This document shows, piece after piece, positions 1 through 7,726 of a stretch of 21,443 nt of DNA. Under the pieces are notes generated by a model. That model did not search any database, was not told the origin of the DNA, and saw nothing but the letters and a program-made list of their open reading frames with translations. The translations under genes were made by a program, and so were the position numbers. The DNA is taken from assembly GCA_025354965.1 (NCBI GenBank), contig JANXLW010000309.1, positions 1-21,443 on the forward strand. The letters run 5' to 3'. The DNA is from Betaproteobacteria bacterium. GTDB lineage: Bacteria > Pseudomonadota > Gammaproteobacteria > Burkholderiales > Burkholderiaceae_C. Positions within the stretch are counted from its first letter, which is position 1. Each line of letters opens with the position of its first letter.

Positions 1-258
1 GGCAACTTTCACTTCGGTTATCTGATTGACCCTGGAAAAGCCGAGGAGCGTGAGGTTGCTGAAAGGCTGAACCATTCGCTGGTGGCGCGCGCCCTGCGCC
101 TGGAAGGAACTTGCACCGGCGAGCACGGCGTGGGACTGCACAAGATCGATTTTCTGGTGACGGAGACCGGCGTCGGCGCGGTCGACATGATGCGCAGCAT
201 CAAGCGCGCGTTGGACCCCAAAAACATCATGAACCCGGGCAAGATTTTTGCGTTTTAA
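1..258 (+). CDS. FAD-linked D-lactate/glycolate-type dehydrogenase, C-terminal end (partial)
   Basis: Frame 1 is open from the first base to a TAA at 256-258, so only the last 85 residues are visible. They read like the C-terminal cap and FAD-binding end of the GlcD/D-lactate dehydrogenase (cytochrome) family: GNFHFGYLID at the start, the EGTCTGEHGVGLHK segment whose His residues belong to the conserved metal/substrate site, and the closing LDPKNIMNPGKIF signature. Members oxidise a 2-hydroxy acid (D-lactate, glycolate or similar) and pass electrons to the respiratory chain. The substrate cannot be told from this fragment. The stop codon overlaps that of the convergent HD-GYP gene through a shared TTAA. 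Confidence 0.9.
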   Translation, partial: GNFHFGYLIDPGKAEEREVAERLNHSLVARALRLEGTCTGEHGVGLHKIDFLVTETGVGAVDMMRSIKRALDPKNIMNPGKIFAF

Positions 259-1004
259 ATAACAGGCTGTTCGGCCTCCTCCGCAATTGCGTTGGCCATG
301 TATTCAATCTTTCTTTGCATGTCCAGGGAGGTGTCGGCGTAACTTTGGGCGATAGGTCGAAATTCATCCTGGATTTCTATAAAAGCATCGACCATGTCGG
401 GATCAAAAATGCTGCCACGGCCATGAAAGATTTCTCCGACGGCCTGCTCGTGGGGCATCCTCAGTTTGTACACGTGGTCCGAGGTGATCGTATCGTACGC
501 ATCGACAATGGCCAGCAGCCGTCCCGCCAACGGGATTTGCACGCCCGACAAACCTTGCGGATAGCCGCTGCCGTCCCATTTTTCATGATGACAATAGACG
601 ATCTCTTTCAAGGTCTTGATCGAATCCCCCTGATACCCAAAATTCTTTTCAGCCTGCTCAATCACATCGCGCGCCTGCGTGGTGTGGGTTTTTATGATCG
701 CATATTCAACTGGGTTCAGTTTGCCTGGTTTGAGCAAAATCCAGTCGGGAATACCAATCGACCCCAAGTCGTGCAAGGGAGCGGCATGAATCAAAACATC
801 AATGTAAGGTTCAGTTAAAACCGCTGCGAACTGCGGGAGCGTTTGCAGGTGCCTGGCCAAAATTCTGACATAGTGCTGCACGCGCACAATGTGATGCCCG
901 CCGCGGGTTCCTGCCAGTATGGACATGGCAAATGCCGCTACCGCCAGGGCCTCAAGCGCCGGTTGGGTGGCGCCGTCCTGGCAGCCGTCAGAAGAGTTCA
1001 ACAT
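255..1004 (-). CDS. HD-GYP domain protein, cyclic-di-GMP phosphodiesterase-like
   Basis: A 249-residue protein dominated by an HD-GYP domain. His-Asp lies at residues 78-79 (PLHDLGSIGIPD), a further His at 107, HHEKWDGSGYP at 139-149 and the downstream DAYDTITSD helix. Known HD-GYP proteins hydrolyse cyclic di-GMP with a bi- or tri-metal site. No receiver or membrane domain is seen; the first 35 residues look unstructured or helical. The usual HDxGK motif reads HDLGS here, so Ser82 replaces a highly conserved Lys and activity may be altered. The ATG at 1004 is preferred over an upstream in-frame start at 1094, because it has a strong AGGGGG ribosome site six bases upstream and avoids overlap with parB. 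It lies 58 bp after parB on the same strand and is probably the last gene of the mnmG-parB operon. Confidence 0.85.
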   Translation of the reverse strand: MLNSSDGCQDGATQPALEALAVAAFAMSILAGTRGGHHIVRVQHYVRILARHLQTLPQFAAVLTEPYIDVLIHAAPLHDLGSIGIPDWILLKPGKLNPVEYAIIKTHTTQARDVIEQAEKNFGYQGDSIKTLKEIVYCHHEKWDGSGYPQGLSGVQIPLAGRLLAIVDAYDTITSDHVYKLRMPHEQAVGEIFHGRGSIFDPDMVDAFIEIQDEFRPIAQSYADTSLDMQRKIEYMANAIAEEAEQPVI

Positions 1005-1062
1005 GTGGCCCCCTATAGTCGATGGTTCTGCAAACTCGGAGTTTAGGCTACTGCCGAACCGG

Positions 1063-2004
1063 CTAGCGCGCAGCGCAATGCGTAAGCTTGTCAATCAGGC
1101 CATTGAGCTCTTCCAATGAACCAAACTGGATGCTCAACTCACCCATTTCCTCCATACGCCCAGCCCGCTTGACACGCTTTTTCACACGCACTTCCACCGC
1201 GGCAGCGAGCAGGTCAGACAGTTCTTCTTCAACCCGCTTCATATCGCGCGACTTCTCTTTTTTCGGCTTACTTGAAGTCAAAGTGAACTCGGCACTGAGT
1301 TTCCTGGCCAGACTCTCGGCTTCTCGTACCGACATTTTCTTGGCGCTGATTTGATTTGCGGCTGTAATCTGGGTCGCCCGATCCAGTACCAACAGCGCGC
1401 GGGCGTGGCCCATGTCAAGGTCACCGGCCATCAACATGGTTTGAACCGGATCAGCCAGGTTGAGCAACCGCAGCAAGTTACTGGCGGCGCTGCGTGAACG
1501 TCCCACAGCCTGCGCCGCCTCTTCGTGAGTGAGCCCAAACTCTTTGACTAACCTTTGTAGGCCTTGGGCTTCTTCCAGAGGGTTCAGATCCTCACGTTGA
1601 ATATTCTCTATCAATGCCATGGCGGCAGCGTCCTCATTGGACACCTCCCGCACTAACACTGGGACGCTGTCCAGGCCGGCTAATTTGGCGGCACGAAAGC
1701 GGCGCTCTCCGGCGATAATTTCGAACTTTCCCGGGCTCTCGCTGTCCTGCAGGCGCCGCACCAGAATCGGCTGCAGGATGCCCTGCACCTTGATGGATTC
1801 GGCCAACTCATAAAGGGCTCCCTCGTCCATTCTTGTGCGTGGCTGGTACCTGCCTGGAAGCATGTCCGTCAGCAGCAGGGACGCCGGCACGCCGGGGCTT
1901 ACGGGGTTACCGGCAGACGCATCAAACGACGCCGCATCATTCACTTTGGGACCCAGCAGCGCTTCAAGTCCGCGGCCCAAGCCTTTGGGTTTTTTGGAAA
2001 CCAT
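1063..2004 (-). CDS. parB: Chromosome-partitioning protein ParB
   Basis: A 313-residue ParB/Spo0J. The N-terminus KKPKGLGRGLEALLG is typical of chromosomal ParB and is thought to contact ParA. It is followed by the CTP-binding nuclease-like domain, with RYQPR, the GERRFRAAKLAG motif and the ENIQREDLNP box. Next comes the helix-turn-helix parS-binding region (THEEAAQAVGRSRSAASNLLRLL) and a short C-terminal dimerisation segment. ParB binds parS, spreads as a CTP-dependent clamp and stimulates the ParA ATPase to segregate origins. An AAGGA ribosome site precedes the ATG. It lies 53 bp downstream of the hydrolase gene, which separates it from parA. Its likely binding sites are the palindromes in mnmG and rsmG in this window. 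Confidence 0.97.
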   Translation of the reverse strand: MVSKKPKGLGRGLEALLGPKVNDAASFDASAGNPVSPGVPASLLLTDMLPGRYQPRTRMDEGALYELAESIKVQGILQPILVRRLQDSESPGKFEIIAGERRFRAAKLAGLDSVPVLVREVSNEDAAAMALIENIQREDLNPLEEAQGLQRLVKEFGLTHEEAAQAVGRSRSAASNLLRLLNLADPVQTMLMAGDLDMGHARALLVLDRATQITAANQISAKKMSVREAESLARKLSAEFTLTSSKPKKEKSRDMKRVEEELSDLLAAAVEVRVKKRVKRAGRMEEMGELSIQFGSLEELNGLIDKLTHCAAR

Positions 2005-2057
2005 TCAATTGTCCTTCTTTGATATTTGCAAACCAGATCATCAACTATGTTCGAAAC

Positions 2058-2624
2058 CTAGCCGAGAATTGGGGCGCCGACCATTTGCTCCTGCTGCAAC
2101 TGGTCAAGAATCTGATGTCCATATAACCAGCTACCCAGGCCTGACTCAGCATTGATGTGCCCCTGCCGGCCAAGGTCGATAAAGTCGGAGCCCCAGGCGG
2201 TGGCAAACTGATTGGCACGATCTAAACTACAGTAAGGATCGTTGCGACTGGCCACCAAAATGTTTTTGAAAGGCAGTTTTTGCGTGGCGATGGGTAGCCA
2301 ACTGTGCAGAACCCGGCGCAATTCTTCTCGCTCCGGATCTCCCGGTGCTACCAGCAACGCCGCTCTAACAAGATGGGTGTTTCTCGAGCAAGCGGCCCAG
2401 GCAGTTACCAGATGACAACCCAGGCTGTGGGCCACCAGAACTGCCGGCTCATCGCACTGCAACAACACATCTTCCAATCGGGCGCTCCAATCACCGCGCA
2501 AGGGCTGCATCCAGTCATGCTGCTCCACCCGCAAATAGCCGTGCGCTACCTCCCACAGGCTTTGCCAGTGGTCAGGGCCGGAATTTTGCCAGCCCGGTAA
2601 TATCAAAATGTTGTGCGGGTTCAT
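2058..2624 (-). CDS. RBBP9/YdeN-type small serine hydrolase
   Basis: A 188-residue alpha/beta hydrolase of the RBBP9/YdeN (DUF1749-like) group. It begins ILILPGWQNSGPDHWQSLWE, typical of the family. It carries the nucleophile elbow AHSLGC, the acid motif SRNDPYC and the histidine motif GRQGHINAESGLGSW, giving a complete Ser-Asp-His triad. The substrate is unknown; relatives hydrolyse small esters in vitro. The gene sits between parA and parB on the same strand with 50-odd bp on each side. This interrupts the usual parA-parB adjacency, and to my recollection the arrangement recurs in Comamonadaceae. No strong ribosome site is visible. A role in partition is not implied by sequence. Confidence 0.88.
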   Translation of the reverse strand: MNPHNILILPGWQNSGPDHWQSLWEVAHGYLRVEQHDWMQPLRGDWSARLEDVLLQCDEPAVLVAHSLGCHLVTAWAACSRNTHLVRAALLVAPGDPEREELRRVLHSWLPIATQKLPFKNILVASRNDPYCSLDRANQFATAWGSDFIDLGRQGHINAESGLGSWLYGHQILDQLQQEQMVGAPILG

Positions 2625-2677
2625 TTCTTATTTTTATAGCTCGTCGCATTGGGTTGCCTTGACTGAACTCGATGTAG

Positions 2678-3463
2678 CTACAAACTTTCGATACGCTCCA
2701 CCATCTCCTGGGCAAATGCCACAAAGGCCTGTGCCCCTTTGCTTGAGGGATCAAAAACCACGCCTGGCACGCCGTAACTAGGAGCTTCGGCCAGGCGCAC
2801 ATTGCGCGGTATCACGGTGTTGAAAACCTTGCTACCGAAATGAGTCTTGAGCTGCTCGCTCACCTGCTGTTGCAAGGTGATGCGGGGGTCAAACATGACA
2901 CGCAGCAAGCCAATGATTGCCAAGTCCTTGTTCAGGTTGGCATGCACTTGCTTGATGGTGTTGACCAGGTCTGTGAGCCCCTCCAAAGCAAAGTACTCAC
3001 ATTGCATTGGAACGATCACACCGTGCGCGCAGCACAGTCCATTGAGCGTCAACATTGACAACGACGGCGGACAATCGATCAGGATGAAGTCATACTCTTG
3101 ATCCACAGCATTCAGTGCCTGCTTGAGGCGTCTTTCACGGCGCTCAACGTCCACCAGCTCGACTTCGGCACCGGCCAGCTCACGATTCGCACCCAGGATG
3201 TCGTAACTGCAACCACCCTCCACCAACTTGTCGCTTTTAAGCCGCGCCTCCGCCACCGATGCGGATTCGAGCAGCACGTCATAAATAGTCAGTTCCAACT
3301 TGCGCTTGTCCACGCCCGAACCCATCGTGGCATTGCCTTGCGGATCGAGATCGATCATCAACACGCGCTGGCCTACCTTGGCCAGACCAGCCGCCAGGTT
3401 GACTGTGGTGGTGGTTTTGCCAACACCGCCCTTTTGGTTGGCGATGCAGAATATTTTGGCCAT
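2678..3463 (-). CDS. parA: Chromosome-partitioning ATPase ParA (Soj)
   Basis: A 261-residue ParA/MinD-family ATPase without an N-terminal DNA-binding domain, so of the chromosomal Soj type. The deviant Walker A is at residues 10-18 (QKGGVGKTT), the A' motif at IDLDPQGNATMG and Walker B at FILIDCPPSLSMLT. ATP-bound dimers coat the nucleoid; ParB-parS complexes trigger hydrolysis and are pulled along the gradient. It is 43 bp downstream of the LysE-type gene and upstream of the hydrolase and parB. The start gives the family-standard MAKIFCIANQKGG. The ribosome site is weak, consistent with operon expression. Confidence 0.97.
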   Translation of the reverse strand: MAKIFCIANQKGGVGKTTTTVNLAAGLAKVGQRVLMIDLDPQGNATMGSGVDKRKLELTIYDVLLESASVAEARLKSDKLVEGGCSYDILGANRELAGAEVELVDVERRERRLKQALNAVDQEYDFILIDCPPSLSMLTLNGLCCAHGVIVPMQCEYFALEGLTDLVNTIKQVHANLNKDLAIIGLLRVMFDPRITLQQQVSEQLKTHFGSKVFNTVIPRNVRLAEAPSYGVPGVVFDPSSKGAQAFVAFAQEMVERIESL

Positions 3464-3506
3464 GAATTACTTACGAATGTTGAAATAAAGACGGCGGAAT
3501 CAAAAG

Positions 3507-4121
3507 TCAGCGCGACAAGGCCAGCTTTACACCAAAGCCGATTAGAAACAGGCCCGCAACCTTTTCCAGTGTTCTAGAGATTATTGGGTTGGCGCGCAAG
3601 CGCTCCGCCAGAAAGCGAATCAATAACACCATGGTCAAGCCGTAGGCGAAGGTCAACATTGCTATGGTCACCGCCATAAAGGCAAAAGTAGCTATGCCTT
3701 GATGCCGGGCCGGATCCACAAAAAGCGGAAAAAATGCCATGTAAAAAACGATGGCCTTGGGATTCAGTAAAGTGATCACAAATGCCTGCCGCAGGTAGTG
3801 ATGCGCTTTAATATGAAGTATCGGTGCAGCACCCGGTTTGGTCAGCAGCATCTTGCTGCCCAGCCAGGCTAGATAAGCGGCACCAAGCCACTGCACGGCA
3901 TTGAACGCGGCGGGGTAGGCGCTTAGCAGAGAAGCAACACCAGCAACCGCCAGCCACATCAGGACCTGGTCTCCCAAAATGACACCGAGGGTTGCTGCCA
4001 AACCACCCTTGATGCGACCCTTGCTGGTGCAGGTTATAAGAGCCAGATTACCGGGACCCGGGATCAATAAAAAAACAATGATAGCGATGACAAATGCGCC
4101 ATAGTCGACGATACCAAACAT
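3507..4121 (-). CDS. LysE/RhtB-family amino-acid exporter
   Basis: A 204-residue integral membrane protein of the LysE/RhtB superfamily. The diagnostic N-terminus PGPGNLALITCTSKGRIKGGLAATLGVILGD covers the first helix and loop. About six hydrophobic segments follow, including LLNPKAIVFYMAFFPLFVDP, a family hallmark. Relatives export amino acids such as homoserine, threonine, leucine or lysine; the substrate here cannot be assigned. It lies between rsmG (35 bp upstream) and parA (43 bp downstream) on the same strand, so it is probably co-transcribed. A functional link to partition is not apparent; it appears to be a passenger gene in this operon. Confidence 0.93.
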   Translation of the reverse strand: MFGIVDYGAFVIAIIVFLLIPGPGNLALITCTSKGRIKGGLAATLGVILGDQVLMWLAVAGVASLLSAYPAAFNAVQWLGAAYLAWLGSKMLLTKPGAAPILHIKAHHYLRQAFVITLLNPKAIVFYMAFFPLFVDPARHQGIATFAFMAVTIAMLTFAYGLTMVLLIRFLAERLRANPIISRTLEKVAGLFLIGFGVKLALSR

Positions 4122-4156
4122 GGAATTTTTCTCTCTAGACGATAGGGGAGTTTACG

Positions 4157-4837
4157 TTACGTTTTGCGCATCCACACAATGCATCGCTCGGCATTTAACC
4201 CCGGCACCTTCAGTTGTTCCACATGAAACACCCCCACATCGGCAGGCAAGGCGGAGATCTCACCATCCGGACGCTTGCCCTTCATGGCCAACCAGACCCC
4301 CTCCTTAGCCAGCGCTCCCGATGACAAGCGCGCGAAGTCAGACAAGGAAGCAAATGCGCGGGAGCTGATAACGTCGTAGCTGTCCATCAAACTCTCAACC
4401 CGTGCATGCACCGCTCGCAAATTGGATCGTTTTAGTACTGCAGCCGCCTGCCGAATGAATGCTACTTTTTTCGCCACCGTGTCTACGCAATCGACCAACA
4501 TATCCTGACAGCAAATTGCGATAACCGTACCCGGTAAACCAGCACCCGAGCCGACGTCAAGCAAGTGAATTGTTGCCGGGTCTGAAAATTTACCATCAAG
4601 CAATGCGTCGCGGTACCCGCCAGCCAACTGCGCCCTTAGCGGCGCAATCACTGCCAAACAGTCCAACAGGTGATGCGTCAACATTTCGGCTGGATCGTGG
4701 ACCGCCGTCAGGTTATAGACTCGGGTCCACTTCTGGATTAGATCCAGGTAATCCAGCAACTCACCGATTTGGGCATCCTCCAGTACCAGCTTCAGATCAG
4801 CCAAGCCTTGGCGCAACCTCATTTCCAGAGCATTCAT
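4157..4837 (-). CDS. rsmG: 16S rRNA (guanine527-N7)-methyltransferase RsmG (GidB)
   Basis: A 226-residue protein matching RsmG. The N-terminal helical part (LLDYLDLIQKWTRVYNLTAV) is followed by the class I SAM-binding motif HLLDVGSGAGLPGTVIAI, and by DVISSRAFASLSDF and WLAMKGKRPDGEI, all family hallmarks. It methylates G527 of 16S rRNA near the decoding site; loss gives low-level streptomycin resistance in other bacteria. Its ATG overlaps the mnmG stop as TGATG, so translation is probably coupled. A parS-like palindrome lies near its 3' end at 4215-4230, encoding part of VFHVEQ. Confidence 0.97.
   Translation of the reverse strand: MNALEMRLRQGLADLKLVLEDAQIGELLDYLDLIQKWTRVYNLTAVHDPAEMLTHHLLDCLAVIAPLRAQLAGGYRDALLDGKFSDPATIHLLDVGSGAGLPGTVIAICCQDMLVDCVDTVAKKVAFIRQAAAVLKRSNLRAVHARVESLMDSYDVISSRAFASLSDFARLSSGALAKEGVWLAMKGKRPDGEISALPADVGVFHVEQLKVPGLNAERCIVWMRKT
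4215..4230. other. Degenerate parS-like site in rsmG
   Basis: TGTTCCACATGAAACA matches the bacterial parS consensus TGTTTCACGTGAAACA at 14 of 16 positions. It lies inside rsmG, about 1 kb from the perfect site. Whether ParB binds this weaker copy is inference; it could be a fading or auxiliary site. Confidence 0.5.
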
Positions 4838-6870
4838 CAGGCGATCGTCCCACCCAAAGTCCCGCCAGATGAGTTCAGCTCACCCGCTGACGCAAACTCC
4901 TTTGGCTTGCTTTTCTTCAGGTGAACCAACAGCAAGGAAATGGTGGCTGGTGTGATACCTGACATGCGCGATGCTTGGCCCAATGTCTCCGGCCTGAGCT
5001 TGTCCAGCGTTTGTCTGGCCTCGATACTCAAAGCTGGCACGTTCATATAGTCGAACTCCTTCGGCAGTCTGAGCTGCTCATAGTGGAGCGCACGACTTAC
5101 TTCACCCTTCTGACGATCAATATAGCCTGCGTACTTGGCCGCAATCTCGACTTGTTCAATCACTAGCGCCGAAAACATGGCTTGTGTCGACAAGCGGGCG
5201 CTTGTTTCACGTGAAACATCTGAGTCCAGCTCCGGATTGGCGTATTTACCGTCATCCAGGGACATCAGGTCGGCGTAACAGACATCCGGCCGCCGCAGTA
5301 AATCGGCGAGGTTGTATTCATGCTCCAGAGCCTTGCCCAACACACGCACCGATTCAGTTGCACTCAAATTTTTCGGGTTAACCCAAATTGAGCGCAAACG
5401 CTCTGTTTCACGTGAAACCACGTCCCGCTTTCGACTAAACGCATCCCAGCGCTCGTCATCCACCAAACCCAGCTGTCGCCCAACCTCTGTTAGGCGAGCA
5501 TCTGCATTGTCTTCCCGAAGCTGCAACCGGAACTCGGCCCTGCTGGTAAACATGCGGTAGGGCTCAGTTACCCCCTTGGTGATCAGGTCATCGACCAGTA
5601 CACCCAGGTAAGCTTCGTCCCGCCCGGGCACCCAGGCGTCTTGCGGCCACGCTGTTGTGACTCCTGCTTTCAGTGCCGCATTGACTCCGGCAAACAAGCC
5701 TTGAGCAGCAGCTTCTTCGTAACCCGTCGTGCCATTGATCTGCCCGGCAAAAAACAAACCGTTAATAGCCTTGGTCTCAAAGTTACTCCTGAGTTGCTGC
5801 GGATCGAAGTAGTCGTATTCAATGGCGTAGCCTGGCCTCAGAATGTGGGCCTTCTCCAGTCCAGCCATTGATCGCACCAATGCATACTGAATATCAAAAG
5901 GCAAACTGGTCGAAATGCCATTCGGGTAATACTCGTGCGTCGTCAAACCCTCTGGCTCCAGAAAAATCTGATGGCTATTCTTGCCAGCAAAGCGGTTGAT
6001 CTTGTCCTCGACGCTAGGGCAATAGCGGGGTCCCACACCCTCGATCTTTCCTGTGAACATGGGGCTGCGGTCAAAACCGCCACGGATGATGTCGTGGGTC
6101 CGCTCATTGGTATGCGTGATCCAGCACGACATTTGTTGCGGATGCTGCTCCACACGCCCCATGAAGCTAAACACCGGCATCGCCTGGCTCATGCCACCAA
6201 GCATGCCATCACCAGGCTGTTCAAGGCACTTACCGAAGTCAATCGAGCGGCCGTCCAGGCGCGGCGGTGTACCGGTCTTCAATCGGCCCTGTGGCAACTT
6301 CAGCTCTTTCAAGCGGGCGCTCAAACTCAGAGCCGGTGGATCACCGGCTCTGCCCGCCGCGTAGTTATTCAAACCGACATGTATCTTGCCATCCAGAAAA
6401 GTGCCCGCTGTCAGCACCACCGTCTTAGACCGAAACTTGATACCCAACTGCGTTACTGCGCCAACCACCCGATCACCCTCCACCAGCAAGTCGTCCACCG
6501 CCTGCTGAAACAACCACAAATTGGGCTGGTTCTCCAAACGGCGACGGATCGCCGCCTTATATAAAACTCTATCCGCCTGGGCTCGTGTGGCGCGCACTGC
6601 CGGACCCTTGCTGGAGTTGAGGATGCGAAACTGGATACCTGCTTCATCCGTGGCTGCCGCCATGGCGCCCCCCATCGCATCGACCTCCTTGACCAGATGC
6701 CCCTTGCCGATACCGCCAATAGACGGGTTGCAACTCATCTGTCCCAGGGTTTCAATGTTGTGACTGAGTAGCAGGGTTTTGCATCCCATGCGGGCGGCCG
6801 CCAGCGCTGCCTCGGTTCCGGCATGCCCGCCACCGACAACGATGACATCGAAATTCTGCGAATAAAGCAT
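4837..6870 (-). CDS. mnmG: tRNA uridine-5-carboxymethylaminomethyl modification enzyme MnmG (GidA)
   Basis: A 677-residue MnmG when started at the ATG at 6870 (MLYSQNFDVIVVGGGHAGTE), matching the family N-terminus. An in-frame start at 6918 would add 16 unlikely residues. The FAD dinucleotide motif GGGHAGTEAALAAARMG is near residue 10. MSCNPSIGGIGKGHLVKEVDAMGG, the TGTPPRLDGRSIDF catalytic segment, NGTTGYEEAAAQG and a C-terminal MnmE-interacting helical domain (LPKEFDYMNVPALSIE) are also present. With MnmE it installs the cmnm5 group on wobble uridine-34 of several tRNAs, using FAD and methylenetetrahydrofolate. It is the first gene of the leftward operon. Two parS-like palindromes are embedded in it, each encoding VSRET. 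Confidence 0.98.
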   Translation of the reverse strand: MLYSQNFDVIVVGGGHAGTEAALAAARMGCKTLLLSHNIETLGQMSCNPSIGGIGKGHLVKEVDAMGGAMAAATDEAGIQFRILNSSKGPAVRATRAQADRVLYKAAIRRRLENQPNLWLFQQAVDDLLVEGDRVVGAVTQLGIKFRSKTVVLTAGTFLDGKIHVGLNNYAAGRAGDPPALSLSARLKELKLPQGRLKTGTPPRLDGRSIDFGKCLEQPGDGMLGGMSQAMPVFSFMGRVEQHPQQMSCWITHTNERTHDIIRGGFDRSPMFTGKIEGVGPRYCPSVEDKINRFAGKNSHQIFLEPEGLTTHEYYPNGISTSLPFDIQYALVRSMAGLEKAHILRPGYAIEYDYFDPQQLRSNFETKAINGLFFAGQINGTTGYEEAAAQGLFAGVNAALKAGVTTAWPQDAWVPGRDEAYLGVLVDDLITKGVTEPYRMFTSRAEFRLQLREDNADARLTEVGRQLGLVDDERWDAFSRKRDVVSRETERLRSIWVNPKNLSATESVRVLGKALEHEYNLADLLRRPDVCYADLMSLDDGKYANPELDSDVSRETSARLSTQAMFSALVIEQVEIAAKYAGYIDRQKGEVSRALHYEQLRLPKEFDYMNVPALSIEARQTLDKLRPETLGQASRMSGITPATISLLLVHLKKSKPKEFASAGELNSSGGTLGGTIA
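5203..5218. other. parS: parS centromere site (perfect consensus) in mnmG
   Basis: TGTTTCACGTGAAACA is a perfect 16-bp match to the widely conserved chromosomal parS palindrome bound by ParB/Spo0J. It lies inside the mnmG reading frame, which reads it as VSRET, and about 3.2 kb upstream of parB. Such sites cluster near the replication origin in most bacteria. Confidence 0.93.
5404..5419. other. parS: parS site (15/16 match) in mnmG
   Basis: TGTTTCACGTGAAACC differs from the parS consensus only at the last base. It is about 200 bp from the perfect site and, like it, encodes VSRET in MnmG. Two near-perfect copies so close together make chance unlikely. Confidence 0.87.
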
Positions 6871-6968
6871 GGTTATGAATATGAATGGCGGCGGGTCAAA
6901 ATGTGGCGCCATATGCACGGCTGTGCAAATCCTGATTTTACCGGGCGATCAAAATCCCGCGGGACAAA

Positions 6969-7667
6969 TCAATCAATCGCACCTTTCGCCTCCAGCGCAG
7001 TCAAAGACAAAATATCAATGCGTCCATATCCCACTGTCACAACTCCATCCAGCGCCAACAGCTTCAACTCCCTGGACAAGGTTTGCCGGGTCACCCCCAG
7101 CATCATGGCAAATGCCTCCTGCGAGACTGTGACCGTTGGACGAAAAACGCGTGCCATGGTGGCGTCTCCACGTGCCAAAGCCAGCAAGCGGCGCGCCACA
7201 CGCGTGCTGATAGAGCGCAACATGGCATCCTCCACCAAACCGTACAGCAAGCGAACTCTGGTCGACAGCAAAACCGTCATCGCGCGAGCAAATGAAGGGC
7301 TACCGATCAACTCTTCAAACGCTGTCTGCCCCACCATGAGCACCTCAGCAGGTTCAAGTGCTGTTACGTCGTGCGAACGCGGCAGACCGTCTAGCAAAGA
7401 GGTCTCACCAAACCAGTTGCCGGCCTCCATCAACGCCAAAATACCTTCTTTGCCATTCTTCCGTAACGTCGACACTTTGAACGAGCCACTCACCACGCCA
7501 AAGAATCCACCAGGCACATCTCCCTGGCGGTAGAGCATCTCTCCGGCGCGCAAGTGGAGCCGCTCACCGACAGCCAGCAACGACTGACGATTGCGTTCGG
7601 ACAGACTGTCAAACCATGGGTTGGCTAGCATGGCAGCAGGGATTTTGAGTTTAAGTTTGGAATGCAC
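6969..7667 (-). CDS. Crp/Fnr-family transcriptional regulator
   Basis: A 232-residue regulator. The cyclic-nucleotide-like beta-roll covers roughly residues 20-135 (AGEMLYRQGDVPGGFFGVVSGSFKVS, GNWFGETSLLDGLPRSHDV). A long dimer helix follows, then a winged helix-turn-helix ending in SQEAFAMMLGVTRQTLSRELKLLALDGVV. It lacks the FNR N-terminal iron-sulfur cysteines, so the signal may be a nucleotide or be absent. The start is GTG with GGAGG about nine bases upstream. It lies on the same strand upstream of mnmG with a 98-bp gap and is divergent from the GMC oxidoreductase. The array of TGTCA/TGACA half-sites at 7699-7726 in front of it suggests autoregulation and control of the divergent gene; this is inference. 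Confidence 0.92.
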   Translation of the reverse strand: MHSKLKLKIPAAMLANPWFDSLSERNRQSLLAVGERLHLRAGEMLYRQGDVPGGFFGVVSGSFKVSTLRKNGKEGILALMEAGNWFGETSLLDGLPRSHDVTALEPAEVLMVGQTAFEELIGSPSFARAMTVLLSTRVRLLYGLVEDAMLRSISTRVARRLLALARGDATMARVFRPTVTVSQEAFAMMLGVTRQTLSRELKLLALDGVVTVGYGRIDILSLTALEAKGAID

Positions 7668-7698
7668 TCCTTATTTCCTCCCGGTAATTACCCTAGAT

Positions 7699-7726
7699 TG
7701 TCAAATTTTTGACATTTCAATGTCAA
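7699..7726. promoter_or_regulatory. Overlapping palindromes, candidate Crp/Fnr operator array
   Basis: Three half-sites alternate in orientation with 11-bp phasing: TGTCA at 7699, TGACA at 7710 and TGTCA at 7721. They form two overlapping perfect palindromes: TGTCAAATTTTTGACA (7699-7714) and TTGACATTTCAATGTCAA (7709-7726). One helical turn between half-sites fits dimeric Crp/Fnr-family binding. The region is 32 bp upstream of the regulator GTG and 174 bp upstream of the GMC gene. The 232-bp gap also has a small hairpin, AACACT-ccatc-AGTGTT, at 7770-7786. Confidence 0.65.

Noticed and set aside
1004..1094. N-terminal extension of the HD-GYP gene to 1094
   Set aside because: It overlaps parB, has no ribosome site and adds no domain; the ATG at 1004 has AGGGGG at good spacing.
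2625..2677. Short TATAGC-containing gap between parA and the hydrolase, considered as a dispersed intergenic repeat
   Set aside because: Only part of a repeat-like motif is present and no second copy was seen in the window.
5935..6564. 209-codon plus-strand frame opposite mnmG
   Set aside because: It has no recognisable domain and lies fully antisense to conserved mnmG sequence.
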